From assembly GCF_040054535.1 (NCBI RefSeq), contig NC_090783.1, positions 6,106,501-6,170,500 on the forward strand: DNA of 64,000 nt. Direction: 5' to 3'. This stretch comes from Antennarius striatus (taxonomy: Eukaryota > Chordata > Actinopteri > Lophiiformes > Antennariidae). The position numbers and the translations under genes are program-made. The notes under the pieces were generated by a model that saw only the letters and a list, made by a program, of their open reading frames with translations, searched no databases and was not told the DNA's origin. Numbering within the stretch: position 1 is the stretch's first letter; each line of letters begins with the position of its first letter. This document shows positions 20,851 through 34,392 of this stretch, in pieces.

Positions 20851-23800
20851 GTTTACTGTCTGGTTGGTCATCGTTGCAGCTAAACATACAAAAGTCTTCA
20901 TGAGGTCTCACCTCATTTTTTAAGCAATATTGTACTTTGGAAATATTTCAGGCTAAAACCTCTGGACAAGCATAGCTAATGCATTACTAACATATCAATA
21001 TTTACAATCGAGTGTTCTAGTGTTCTACTAAACAGTTATGGTGAACCAACTCATACAAAACGGGGCCTCACCGAAATAGAACGCAGTCATTGTTAAAGTT
21101 ATTATCAACACTTGTGCTTATCCTGCTACAAAGAGAAAAAAAATCTAATTAAATACACTATATTTTGCTCAGCGGGTCGTCTGATCATTATTGAATCTCG
21201 GTAATGAAGTGTGGTAAATATCAGCAGCCCATTAACGAAAGGTGTTGAAAATGTGTGGTTCTTTGTAACTGTTTAAAAAGCAGACTACTCACAACTCTTT
21301 CATCACAGGTGGGGCGCGTTGCTGTTTTTGATGTAAGGAATTTCACACAAAGAGATCTGATTTTTTTTTTCTTTCTCTTATTCTCATTTCCTAACTCAGC
21401 TTTGGCTCATGGGTCCACGGTTTGCTCCCTGCAAGGATAGGGCCCACGTAAAACATTCTAACCAGTACGATATCAAACTGAACAGCAGGCTGAAATTCTG
21501 AAGTCTTACTCTAGGTGCTGCTAATGAGTCAAAACGTGGAATATAATGGGAGCAAATGAATGACGGTGTAGCAAGGCCCCGATCCATTAGGGCAATTGTA
21601 CTGCATTGCTCTTTTGTTTTTCCACAAAGAACTTCTTTGCTACTATATACAACCTTTAACGTCGAAATAAAGAAATACTATGAGAAAAAAAAAAGATCAG
21701 CTACTACATCAGCAGCTACATCTCATGTTCACATGAGATCCTTCTACTTTTAGTATTTTTTCACAACACTTTCATATAAAAAAAATTCCCAATAACAGCC
21801 TGGTTGATAATTTAAGAAGTTTGTGTTTGTAACACGAAAGTCTCAGAATGTGTTAACCAGTGTAACAGTTGTTGATGTGAGGCATGTTTGGAGTGACATC
21901 CGCTGTACAAACAAATTTCAGTGCTCAAAGTCGTGACAAGCTAAGGTCTGCCCAGTGATGCTATTTGGCGATCCTAGGGCTGCAAGTTCACCAAATGTTG
22001 CTGGCTGTCTGTACACCTAAAAAATCTAGATTCAGACAGTTTGCAAGAAGTCAAGTCAGATTTTTAACCTAAATGATTCCTCATATATCAATGATACTTA
22101 ACGTGACAACATGAGAGATGAAAATGTCCCTTGTTTTCATTTGTAGCCATAAAGGGTCAATATATGTCCAGACAGGTTTATGGAATCAACTCTTTACATA
22201 TTCTAGTGCTCAGTCGCAAGGCAACTTCTCATGAGCTCTTTCCTGTCCCCTTCATATCAAAGATAACAATTCTCATGAGACACCTGGAGACAAATTCTAA
22301 ACAAATTCATAACATATGTGGTATTTGTCATTATTTGCTTAATTATTTTTTTAATAATAATTGTGGCTTATTATTATTATTATTATTTATCTGATTTCTT
22401 TGAAATTATTGATCATAAATATAACAGTTGGACACATTTGTTTTAGCATGTAAGGGAACAAAAACTGTAAATAAATGAATGTAATATATAAGACTCCATG
22501 ATCAGATTGAGGAGAGGAGGGTTCATCATTAACGGTCCTGAATGAACCAGTTTTAAATATAATCATTAACAGTCAATCTTCAATCACTTCTGCAGAGATC
22601 GCCCTGGCATCCAGTGGGTTCATCACATGTCGTTTCATCCCTTATTAGAGATTAGCTTCACAGAGACCCCCTGTGATGTCTTGTCACAATAAGCCATGTT
22701 GGGTAGCGTATCAAAGTGGGCGCCCCCGCCGAGCATTAGCCAGGCAGCCTCCTTACTGCCCTGGAAGACCAGACCTCACGAGGCGCGATCCTGAAAAATT
22801 CAAGCCATCTATGCTGTTCCTCATTCCTTCAACCCATTCTTCTCTGAGTAGCCACCAGTTTGCAGAGATTTTTTTTTGTTTTATATTCTCCACCAGCAGA
22901 TAAAAATATAGATGATATAATGATTCCACCCCAAATTCTTATCTTGTGCCATGTGAAGTTGAGTGATGAAGGAGAATATGATATTAATGTGATCAGCGAA
23001 TAGAAGACACATGGATAAATTCACTAGTCCATATTTTACACTTGTAGCTTAAATTTGTGTTACCCACACGAGTAAATTTGAGAGATTTTAGACACGGTAT
23101 CAACTGTGATTAGTATCCACATAGTAAATGTGTTTTCAGAAGATCTTTAATTATTCTGGTATCCATCCATCAAGAGGAGCACACATTTCATTTTAAAGTA
23201 TCATCTAGTATTATGTATTGTATATTATTATTTGATATATTAAGTGAATATTGATTCAATGCAAGTTCACACAAGGAATTTCTTTTGGTTCTCAATATTC
23301 CAATTAATTTGCATCAACTTGTAGTAATCAGAGTGCGCAGTGATAACATTTAGCTATGACTATTTGTGCATTGTGTATTCACTTGCCAGAGAGAAGCACT
23401 GGGGGAAGATTTGAATAATTCATCCAAGTTGAACCCATTAAGAATATCCATGTGGACACTTTTTTTTGATGTTAAAGACAGTGTATGATCTCAGGGTGCT
23501 TTCAAACTACATCTGGCCTCGCTTGTGGTGCCTGTTTTCCCCTGAAGCGACAAAGATCAACTGGCTCCTGTGTTAATTCTGTAGAAGTGTACTGTACAGA
23601 GGTCTCTCTACAAAGTTGGCAGCGTAGCTCTGCATTTACAGCTCTGCTTTCAGCCTGAGTGGTGTACATTTTTTGCAAAATATATTTTATGCTTGCCTTT
23701 AAATGACTTTGAGTCATCAGCTCAAAACTTTGACCGATATCCTTCTTTTACCTCAAAAGTTTGAAAACTTCATAAGATAATCAAAAAAGTTCATTTAAGC

Positions 23801-24166
23801 ATCGCCACTTCCTGCTTTCTTAATGATTCATATGAAATTAATGTTGTTTACTGATTTTCTACCAACACATCAGTCCAATCTTCATCCATCTGATAGGTTT
23901 TTCCCCCTTGAATTTCACACACATATTTGGAGGTGATGCAAACTCAGGCAACAACCACAGGGTCAAAACAGGGTTGTGAGATCTCATAAATCATCAAAAA
24001 TCTCTCACAGTGCTCTGCTGGACTACCAGACAAAGACCGAAGCAAGTGAGCATTTGAATGAAAGGTAATTCGACAACTTGCTTGTCATGGATTGCAAAGA
24101 AAAGCTGGTTTCTTCCAGCTCTCTGAGCCTTTTGGGTTTCACCCAGTGGTCACCTTGTTTTTCCAG
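20851..24166. other. intergenic, AT-rich, no gene recognised
   Basis: Long AT-rich stretch with scattered homopolymers and a short ATT-rich patch near 22,365-22,390. The frames listed by translation are short and carry no domain. The right edge abuts a possible 54-base micro-exon on the plus strand, described under findings. Confidence 0.45.
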
Positions 24167-24479
24167 GCAGACGGCTCGTCTAAGAGAATTGGAGCGTAGG
24201 AGGTTTGGTGTACGAAGCAGGTGAGGCAGAGGCCCCCCTTTGGGGCCTGACTGTTCCATCCAACCAAGACATCATGCTTTGTTCTCAGGCAGGACCTCTA
24301 AAGGCCTAAGGCATATCTTGAATGCACATTTTGGACATTCCTCTTCCAGCATGAACCTCAACAAACTCTCCAAAAGACTATGAGCTACAAACTACGGCTT
24401 GTCGGGCAAGTAGTGGAGCGATGGAATCAGGCCTTGTTCACATATTCCTTGCCGTGCGATGAATCCAAAGGGAAACGAA

Positions 24480-24680
24480 ACATGACAGAGCCGAGAATTG
24501 TGACCTGGTAGCGATTCCTTCAGCATTTATTAGCGAGGGGCCACTAAGGAGGGCTCTGGAGAGCTTTCAACACAAGAGCCAGCGACAAGCCCTGCAAAGG
24601 AAAACTGCCAGGGAAGCACAATAAAGATAATTAGCAATGAGACCACAAGCCGCCCCGTAGCCCCACCACCACCAGCCCGT
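24480..24680. promoter_or_regulatory. candidate conserved non-coding element
   Basis: A compact block with CATTTATTAGCG, AGATAATTAGCAATGAG and a balanced composition between AT-rich flanks. No frame is convincing. The homeodomain-like core TAATTAG is the only specific motif I can point to. Confidence 0.2.
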
Positions 24681-25129
24681 ATCCCCTGGACATCTCACCC
24701 CCTTCATCCTTGAACTGTGCTTAACTCATTGTCTCCATCTCCTCACCACCATGTAACCATGTTCTGTACGATATCTGTCAGACCAACAAGGAGCGGGCTA
24801 ATGTCTTCAACTAGTGGAGCAGCTAACACGTTACTGTCACAAAATTAATCTGAGGACGTTTTGGGAAACGAGCAAAGAGTTGAGATGGGAGGATGGATAT
24901 ATCTATATGTTCATAATATCTTATTTGTCATCGTAAACAGAACTTAATGTAGCACATAAAGAGGTTTCAACTGCACAAGTGATGCTTTAACACCGATCCC
25001 TCCCATTAGACTTTGTGAGGTAAGAAAACACAAGGTCGTTTGGTATTAAGCAACCCATTACCAGACTGACGACACTCCACCGTTACCCCAGCCCTTCATC
25101 CATGTTACTTCTGTCTAAAAGCAAGGTAG

Positions 25130-25490
25130 TGTAATTTACAATGCATTTCAGAGCAATTAAAATTTCTCTGGCACAATTACTTATTCCCCCAGTGGGGCTG
25201 CCTCAATCAGTCTATGTGTGTAATGGGTTTATGGCCTTGACGCGGCAAACATGTCCTGCCTATCTGCGTCGTGCACTTCTCAAGGCTGCGGTTATTAATT
25301 GTGGCTAAAGTTGATAAATAAAATCACCAGTGCTCTTAATGCTAATTAGTGCTTGAGATAATATTTATGATTTCATAAGCGCATATTTCTCCAAAGGCTC
25401 AAGCATTGTGCCCCCTATCAATCGGTCATAGGCTGTCTTGGATGTAATCTATCTTTGGGGGAGAGGAGAGGCCAAAAGAGGGGCTAGAGG
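25130..25490. promoter_or_regulatory. candidate conserved enhancer-like element
   Basis: About 350 bases dense in homeodomain and forkhead-like cores: GCAATTAAAA, CACAATTACTTA, TTATTAATTGTGG, GATAAATAAAATC, GCTAATTAGTG and ATTTATGATTTCAT. It has no coding frame, no simple repeats and an even base mixture. This is the most enhancer-like block in the desert by eye. Conservation is not demonstrated here. Confidence 0.35.
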
Positions 25491-26878
25491 AAACACAGGC
25501 AGTAAATACTAATAGTACTTAGTGGGTACTTTGGGAGCAGGAGTATTTCAGGCAATTTATTGAGCTGGGCTACTAAAACAAAGATACAGGTTTTTATGGA
25601 GGGAAATATGCAATAAATAAGATTGTCCTTAAAAATGGGAAACGTGTACCACTAATAACAAATACGAGGTGCCACGAGTTCACAAGACGGGCCTGTAGGC
25701 CTAATAATAGCCAGACAGGGAGAGTTGAATGCTGGGAAATGTACTTTAAAACAGAGAGCAGATAAATATTCTGGATGTAGATCAAACCTGCTGCTGCTGG
25801 GTGGGGAAATTTTCATGGGTGCTCTAGGTTTTGGGTTTTTTTTTTCTTTTGCAGCAATCATTTACCTTTGTTGAAACTCTGAAGACAACGGCTGCAGTAG
25901 CAGGGGTAGGATGTGGATTTGAGATTCTGGTGATGTATTCATAGCTGATGCTTGGACTAGTTTTTTCCTTGGTTTAATTTTAATTTATTCATTCATTCCT
26001 ACTTTGTTTTATGTTGCCCACCTTTGTTCGTTTTGTTTCCTCACCTCCTGCCCTTGTGTGATTCTACCCTGTGTGATTACCTCCTGATCAGTTTCACCCA
26101 TCCCTCATTATCCTTCATTCGACCGTTTTCTTTCTACTTCTGCTTTCTGCACGTTGACTGTCTTATTTTTTTTTGCCTGCGAGATGCAAGCAGAGACATA
26201 AAGTTATGACTTTGACTCTTTCTTAATTCTAATGTCTCTGTATCTGTATGTACAAAGAGGATGCAATGTCTACTTCAAAATTTTTGCAAATGTGTCTTAA
26301 AGTTGTCTTGTGTGCTCGTCTTTATCATTTTCATCCATTTACAGTGCAGTTTTGTAAGATTCGGTCCGTCGTGACTCTTCTTTGTGGCCTGCTGTGTGCT
26401 CCTGAGATGGTCTTGACAGCAGTCACTTCCTCTCACTTGCCAAGTGCGCAGACATTGAGAAGCGTTTCAACTACTTTTTTTTTTTATATCATCACAACAT
26501 GCTGGTGCTAGTGGCTCACTGGTTTGGACTATTGATTCAAGTCACCACATCAAGGTGAGCATCCGTGCTGCGGAGTTCATTGTGGGACCTCATCCTGAAA
26601 GAGAGAGCCGTCCACAGCTCTAGGCGATGCCCGAAAAAGTGGCAAGTGCTGAAACAACTTCAAGAGGGCTAACAGTGCCCTCAGCCCTTTCTAGTCCCTG
26701 CTTCAAAGCCGGGAGCAGCCTCTGGCAGTTCACCCCCTCTTCTTTCTGCCCCCCTTACCCACCCCCCACCCCCCATTGGTCCTCTGGGGTAGCTGGTCCT
26801 ATTTTACTCTCCCAGGGCCGTCAATGTCAAAGCATGAGTGAGTCCAGTCAAAGTTAGTCCCCCCCATCCTTCAATGGA

Positions 26879-26879
<1 letters not shown>
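25491..26879. other. intergenic, no gene recognised
   Basis: T-rich and C-rich stretches (25,960-26,200, 26,730-26,790) with no recognisable exon. Short frames only. Confidence 0.45.

Positions 26880-26939
<60 letters not shown>
26880..26939. repeat. (AC)n microsatellite, about 30 units
   Basis: An uninterrupted CA run of about 60 bases. Confidence 0.97.
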
Positions 26940-26942
<3 letters not shown>

Positions 26943-29132
26943 TTGTTTTTTTTTCTCTCTGCCTTTAAGTTTTCTCTTTCCCTCTGATGCACAGGTTCCA
27001 TCTCCTCTGCATGACTGGCCCTCGCTGACAAGTGGAAATCACAGAGATCCTACTGGCAAAAGACAGAGAGTGAAGAAGACTTCAGAAACATGTACCCTAC
27101 AGCTATCAGTGTCCTGAAATCACAAATGAAGACGCCAAGTGCATCTCTGCGAAATACTACAAAAACTAGTGAGATCATGTTGGCAAAAAAAAAAAAAATT
27201 AAAGAGGGCTTAGAAAAGACAGAAGGTGACTTTTTTTAAACTTTCTAAGATGAATAAGTGAGAGAAAACAGGGAAGAGAAGGAGCTTTACTTTGCCAAAA
27301 GGGACCTTGGGTTTTTTGCCCTGTGGGCATGACAACTTTCATTCTCTTCTTTCCGCCGTTCATATTCCCAGCCGGTTTCCAGAGTTATGATTGAGTTTCT
27401 CATATTGGAGTTATATCTAGCAGCCAGACTTGTTTATCGGCTGGAGCTGATAACTGCACTGCGTTTGAATCGGAAATCAAGCAGATGGAGAACGAGAGAG
27501 AGAGAGAATAGCAGAGAGATACCAACAGACCAGACATATATTCTCATCATCCTCCAGTCTTCTCTCATTGATTTAGCATGTCTTCATCAACAGCCTGACC
27601 CGGGTATGACTTTTTGTCTTTATCTCACGCTTCAGTTTAGACCTCTGTTATGGACTTGACAGGAGCACCTGCTGGGTGTGTGTCAGTCAAAGCAGCCGAA
27701 CATCGACTTAACACATCCAGGAACATCATTTATGGGAGCGTATGGGTTTGTATGTTAAAGGGTTTTGACACATTTTCATTTAAAAAAAATGTAATTTAGT
27801 CATTCCAGAAAATTAACAGTTCAACTTTAAGGTTTATTATATATTCTTAACATAAATCTGGTCTTACAGATCCAAAGTAAGCAGTTAGATGTAGATGAAC
27901 TCTCAACTGATGCCAGGTATCTTTGGGGGTTGTTTTTAGCACAATGGGTTAAATGAACAAAAATCATCCCAATTAGAATTTACCTGAAACCTCACGTCAC
28001 AAGGCTTTCCAGATAAGTCTCAAGGACCGGCAGCTGAGTACGGTTAAAAGGAAACTAAGACAACAAGACTTAGGAAAGGTTGAGGGATGGGGAGGAAGAT
28101 GAAGGAGGACTGAGGGAAAGCGAAAGAGAGACAGCAAGCAGTGCTTGCTGGACCCTGACTGCGTCGAGGCCTCAATTATTCATGCGGCAGTGCACATGTC
28201 AAGAGCCCACAGACAAGCACAACAGCAAAGCAGAGCGTAAATCAAACAACGCATCCGTGGGCAATGCCCACAATGCACCTGGAGGAACACACCTCGGCCC
28301 ATTTCTCTGTTGTTCTCGGATAAACAGAGAACAAGGCTACCTGAGCACTGCCTGATTCTCCTCAAGAGCCAAGTGTTGCAGGAATAGTCTTTGTTTGTCC
28401 AGGCCCCCCTCTTTTATTTACCTGCTCTGTTTTTTTGTGTGTTTTTTTTGGGGGGAGAGGATGCTGGCACCTGTGAGTTCCATCTTTTCATGGCTCATCA
28501 GCCCACCGTTTCATTCACTTTATTTCTGTGAACTAGCTGTCATGCCCTGAGCGTTGTTCATACCGCCGCTTCTCTTCGCCTGTCCCCAACTGGCTGCTCC
28601 ATTCTTGTCTCAGTTTGTCGCCCGCTGGGACTCTGTCAACTCGTTTCTCTTCTTTTAAGACTCCACGTACACCCGGGCCTCCTCCCAGGCCCCCATACGG
28701 GCTGTTTCACGCAGAATCAGAAAGCACTGCCACTCATTTATGAAACAACACAGGAATTTTTGCCCTGACCTGAGTTTTGATGCTGATGTTTGTTTAATGG
28801 TTTACATATCTATATATAATCTGATGCTGCTGTGCTCATTTGAGCTGTTTTGTGTTTGTTCGTGGCTTATCATGCCATAACCAATCAGTAGGTGCTGATA
28901 TATCCACACTATCTTTGTTTTCTTTTAAAATAGAAGCGACCGTTTTAATGTTAGTATTTTATGTAAGGTATAAATGAATGTACTGTAAATCATTCAGGAG
29001 TTATCATTGCTGACTGTTTATTTAGAACGTCTCTCAACCAAGCCACAGTTTTAGTTTGTTCATGATGAAAAATTCCGTTACTCAACGAGTTTTTTCAATA
29101 GTTTGAAGCATGAGGATGAAAATTTGTGGCAC
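26940..29132. other. intergenic, no gene recognised
   Basis: No convincing exon. The 28,080-28,370 block is more GC-balanced and open on the plus strand (91 aa), but has no domain and includes CAATTATTCATGCGG, so a conserved non-coding element is likelier than a gene. Confidence 0.4.
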
Positions 29133-29138
29133 GTGTGT

Positions 29139-29224
<86 letters not shown>
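29133..29224. repeat. (GT)n microsatellite, about 45 units
   Basis: A GT run of about 92 bases, with one GTGAGT interruption near its left end. Confidence 0.97.
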
Positions 29225-29226
<2 letters not shown>

Positions 29227-29676
29227 ATGTCCGACTAACATTAACCTCAGACTAAAAAATAAGGCTTGTGTCAGTGAGTGTGTGCATAAAGAAGTTTTCC
29301 TCCCTCTCTAGGTAAAAATTTTATCTAATCGGTTCTAAAACCAGGCTATTAAAGGCAATTTTAATTTATTTTTTTTTGGAAACATGACAGAATGCATAAC
29401 ATATGACCACTAAACAAAGTTCTCTGCATCCCAGGTCCCTCACTGGTTATATACAGTGCCTTCTTTCATTGACTCCCTCCTGTCGCTGACAGGCGCTACT
29501 GACCGGTCATCTCAGGTCTGCCCCAGGCCCACTGCATTCTGGGATGCTTGCCCAACATCCTGGAGTGTGACTGTGAAGTCACGCAGCCTGCAGTTTTCAG
29601 ACGCTTCAGAGATGGGCTGTAACGCATGGACAGCTTTGACCAAACATGTTACGAGTTTGATGAAGACAGATCTCAT

Positions 29677-29677
<1 letters not shown>

Positions 29678-29739
<62 letters not shown>
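29678..29739. repeat. (ATC)n trinucleotide repeat, about 20 units
   Basis: An uninterrupted ATC/TCA repeat of about 62 bases. It lies inside frames that encode poly-Ser or poly-Ile runs, which I consider artefacts. Confidence 0.97.
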
Positions 29740-29741
<2 letters not shown>

Positions 29742-31300
29742 TTGTGGTATTTCAACCCATGTGACACGAAACGACGGAGCTTTTCTGTTGTCGGTTAAAT
29801 GTAGTCCTCAGAATACTTCTGACAACAATTTTCCACAACATTTAAAGTCTCTTATCAACCCAATCCTCTGTGTTTGTAACCCGAAATGGATTTTCGCCGG
29901 CCTGACCGATGTGAAATGTGCATGGCACAGGTTTAACTGAGGAGCACAGTGGCTGTGGGAAAAGAAATCACTTTCTTGAGACTTCATTTTACCAGTCAGT
30001 AAATCTCATTTCTTCCCTCTTTGGTGATTCTATCTTGCAGTAATGCAATAATCTAACATGTATGCTCAACATCAATTTAGAAGTATTTTCAAGGGAAGGC
30101 ACAAAGGTTCTGAGGGTAATTCTGATTTTACTGTGAATTTTCCTTCCTTGTTTACTCGGCCATTCAACATTAATGTATCTTTATGGGTGAAGTGGCCTTT
30201 TGTTTTTTGAGGGTTGGAGAAAGAAGACTGCGAAGATGTAAGCCCTTGTGCAAACATAACAGGGACCGTTTTTTTTTTTGTTCTATATCAGCCCACATAT
30301 TTCAGAAGAAATTACTTATGATAGCGTTGCTTCACTTTGCATGTGCAATAAACTCTCTCCCTCCATTATTCCAGTGTGAATTGTTTGTTTAATAATGCAG
30401 CAAACTTCTGCAGCTGATGGTTTGTAATAGCTGAAGGCTATCCAATTGTCAAAATAATGCCTGATGGTTTTCCTGCTATGCCGTCAAAGATTACACACCT
30501 CCAGTGTTCTCATACAGGCTGAGGACTGCATCAACGAATGCAGGTATTCACTCTTCATTAAACAGCATAGGTCACACTTCACATTTACCTCCAAGAGTAG
30601 AAAAGCAGACGACACAAAGGCGAAATAAATACTAGCCCTAATATTTATTAGACTGGCTTCCGAGATTTATCGGCAGGTTGATTTTATCCTCTTAAACCCC
30701 GAGCTGAGCAGCCTTGGCGTTCTCCGAGGAGGCAAATCAGAAAATCAAATAACGTGAGCTGAATATTACTTTTGTCTTTGTGTTTCTTTTGACATCTTTT
30801 GTCAACACCTCTCCACATAGATCCTGACAAACCTGACAAAAAGTGTTTTAGTGGGTTCGCAAGTCCCCTAAATGAACACACAGGAGCAGATTGATTATTT
30901 ATAGCACCGATGGTAATCTAGCTGAGCATCGAAATTCTGTTTTCTTTCATCCTGGACAGGTGAGATATGATACAAGCCTTGCTGTGTGTTGATGATCCCT
31001 AGCATAACCGTCAGGGTGGAGTCCATCCTCCAAAATGTTGATCTGTTCGCTTTCAGAAATCAGCAACACTTTCGATATGATTCGTATTTAAAATTACAGA
31101 TACTTGCTTTACTATTCAATTAAAATAAATATCTAATCACAAATTTAAATACAAAAGAAAAATTGATGGATGATGAAGCCGGTGAATTTATTAAAATATG
31201 CAGAGCACTAATTAGCACAGCATCTGTGAACTGCCGGGCTCAAGTAAATCACAATCTCACTAAAGAGGCATTGGTCAGAAATAGATGAAGGTACACACAC
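29740..31300. other. intergenic, no gene recognised
   Basis: AT-rich sequence without recognisable exons. Nothing stands out beyond scattered TTATTAG-type motifs near 30,640-30,680. Confidence 0.45.
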
Positions 31301-31303
31301 ATA

Positions 31304-31305
31304 CA

Positions 31306-31346
<41 letters not shown>

Positions 31347-31355
31347 ACACATGCA
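31304..31355. repeat. (AC)n tract, imperfect
   Basis: A roughly 50-base CA-rich tract with GC interruptions. Confidence 0.9.
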
Positions 31356-31479
31356 CAACTGCTATTTCCCACATCTCTGCAAGCAAGCAAAGAAAAAAAA
31401 AAAGTCCCGCTCCACCATGTGAACACAGTTGGCTGTGTTGGTCTGCTGTGTGGACAAAGAGAGCCAGCGCAGCAGCGCG

Positions 31480-31720
31480 CTGCCCCGTGATGTCACCTGT
31501 GACTGCTTTATCAGCATCCCATCATTTATGTTGTGTTAATTAGGTCCCTGTGGCTGGCTGGTAGCAGTGGCTGGTCCCGTGAAGGGAGAATGGGAGGATG
31601 GAGAGAGGAAGGAAAAGGAAGGGGCGGTCACATTAACATGCTCTCAGCAATGGCACCAAACTGAGATACAGGCATGTCATAATTAATGCTAGTGAATTAT
31701 TAATGCATCTGTCCTTGGTA
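31480..31720. promoter_or_regulatory. candidate conserved enhancer-like element
   Basis: About 240 bases with GTGTTAATTAGGTCC, CACATTAACATGC, CATAATTAATGC and GAATTATTAATGC around a balanced core. TAATTA and TTAATT cores recur at least four times. No splice-bounded frame is present; the adjacent GC-rich frame (31,703-32,023) is not recognisable as protein. The enhancer role is inference. Confidence 0.3.
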
Positions 31721-34293
31721 CACTCGCTCGCTTGTGATTTTGCATGTTTACCTGGAGCCTCTTGCGATTCGGAGAGAGCGAAACCTTTCGCTGCGAGCCG
31801 CCTCCTTGGCGTTCCCTCAGCCTTAGAGGACGAATGTCATCATTTGGAACCCGAAGCAGAACTCAGCTGCTGTAAGACCCCCCCAGCTCAGCCGTCCTAT
31901 ACCTGCTCATTAGCTCAGGCCGAGGTCAGCAGGTCAGGCAGGAGAGCGCCACAGCCTGCCGGCGCCGTGGTGCACGGGGGCCGGCTTACAGGGAGCCCTG
32001 CAGGCCCGCTGCTTCGTTATTAGCTCACGGTCATGCAGCCCAGGGCCGCTGCAGGTCGCACACCACGGTCCACTGCAGCTCCAATGAGGACCCTACACAC
32101 ACTCAAGTATTCAAACATGCATACACACACACTTTAAGCTGTGAACAGTAGAATACAAAATAGGAATACATTCTCAAAGAGAATACTTTCTGGAGAAGGG
32201 GGGGGGACTTCCCGGTGCACACACACTCACTGACACATATTGAGCCTACATAAAATGGAAGATCTGAGTGGTATTAAGATCCATATTGACAGAGTGGAAT
32301 CCCATAAGCACCCCAGTTGTCTCCGTATGTCAAATATTCCTCCAGGTGCAGATCATTCAGTTTTATTACCTTGCTTTATAATTCAATAGCAGAAGATATT
32401 TAAGTCCTTTGGTGGAATGAAGCAAACACACACAGACACTCAGACATTCTCTGGAGGTGTTATTGCTGACAATGTGAAATACAGGCTAAAAGAGCAATCC
32501 TTAATTTTTGCCACCTTATAAATTTTATCACATTCACATGATCATTTCATCGTTTCAGATTGTTTTAGTGTGCTTTAAGGGCTTTGTGCATTTGTTGTAA
32601 TCAATCCAGGGTTAATATCGAATTCTTATCAGTGGAGGAAAAAACAAAAACAAATTACAGTTGAATGTATGATAAAACCTTAAAAACTGTACAAGCTAAT
32701 GTTCATACATTCAATATTCTCATGTTCCTTTGATTTATGTAATTTCATTTCATCTTGCATTGCACTGTTGCAGCACTTGTGATGCACTTTTTTCTAAAAA
32801 TGAAATGCATCCAGTCAACTACATAATTTATGTATCTGAAGCAATGAGGGAGTAAATATGCCTTTTGAACACATATTACAGAGGCATGGCCTGAGAAGTA
32901 GCAGTTTTATTTTTCCTTTTATATAGCCTATGTAGAACGTAATAACACTCCCACTCAATACATTTAAATTGCTAATCACCATATAGTTTTAATATCATAG
33001 AGACAATAAATAATTTAGACAAATGTCCACTTGGCATGATTCATTAACTCCTACTCAAATCCCTCTTTATATCCAATCTACCCAACCTTGAAACACTTTA
33101 ATCCAGTGATGTTAAATGAGATAAAATCATAATTATGATAGTGGTGCCTGTTATTTAAACCAGATCAAGGACGACGAAGGCTGCAGGGATGCTGCGTGGA
33201 TAGCCATGTAGACAGAGGAGGAGTAGAAGAGGGCTGTAAATGGGCCAAATTCTCAAAGACCCTCGGCACCTGGCGGAGGGTGAATTTAAATCACACACAT
33301 ACGAATGTCTTCATGAGCAGAAAACTCATCTTTAAACGCTCAGACGAGAAAAGTTTAAACATAAATTTAGATTCTCGTGACCCTTTCAAGTGAGTTCAAG
33401 CACGCAGTCGCTGATATTTTGAAAGCGTGTTGATTTGTGAGAGCATTTACAATAAATAAAAAAAAAAGCTTCCTCCTAAAAGATAACTCACACTGTGAGG
33501 ATAAGATGCCATTTTTATTTACAGTAACGTCAAAATTTCTACAATTTGTTTGATGGAACCGCTGGAGCTCGACGCAACCCTAATGCAACACTGTTTACCA
33601 TTTTGTGCATTGATATCTGGCATTGTCCGAGCATTGGAGCATTTTACATCACCGTTGCATCAGTGAGCTTTGAAAAAACAAGCAATGTTTGTCCTCTTTC
33701 TTGCACATGACTTGAGCTACAAGTTAAATAAGAAATAGGTGCGCTAATTATTCAGACTAAAAATAGTGAACCTTGAAAAATGTGACTGAGTGAACAGAAC
33801 GCTGTTATTTGATCGCAAGTAAAAGTGTGTGTAAACGCATTCCCACCTTGTAGCTGCAACTGTTTTGGCCCTGCTCAGCCACCGTAGCTCCGCAGCAAAA
33901 AGCACAGGAAACCCACCCCAAGAATAACATCCAAGATGCTGGATGAAACCAAGTCTCTATCCACAAAAGTCTAGAATCAACATGGAGAATGCCAATGTTT
34001 GTGCAGAGGGGGAGAGAGAGAGAAAGACATCTTAAAATATACATTTATTCAGAGCCTGCGTGAGATCAAACAGCAACATTGATCTGCTCTTCCTTCAACC
34101 CTCGCTCCCTTCCCTTCTCTCCATTCCCCACTCTCACCAAGTATCGACTTTTACGCACTGGCCATTGCCATGACGATTCCAGCCAGGCCTGCTGTCGCCT
34201 CTGTTTGGAGCAAGAACCCCAACTATTATGGGAAAGGGGTTGATTTTGACTGCCTTGGGTTGAGGTGTGTTTGGAGGAGAACACAGAGCCTCG

Positions 34294-34295
<2 letters not shown>
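31721..34295. other. intergenic, no gene recognised
   Basis: GC-rich to about 32,080, then AT-rich with no exon that I recognise. It includes an eight-G run near 32,200 and a poly-A run near 33,460. Confidence 0.45.

Positions 34296-34390
<95 letters not shown>
34296..34390. repeat. (CA)n microsatellite, about 47 units
   Basis: A CA run of about 95 bases with a GCACGC interruption near its centre (about 34,331-34,336). Confidence 0.97.

Positions 34391-34392
<2 letters not shown>

Noticed and set aside
29456..29940. Frames encoding poly-Ser or poly-Ile on the plus strand
   Set aside because: They come from the (ATC)n repeat; flanking residues match no family.
31703..32023. 106-codon GC-rich frame
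   Set aside because: Composition-driven openness next to an enhancer-like block; no recognisable motif.
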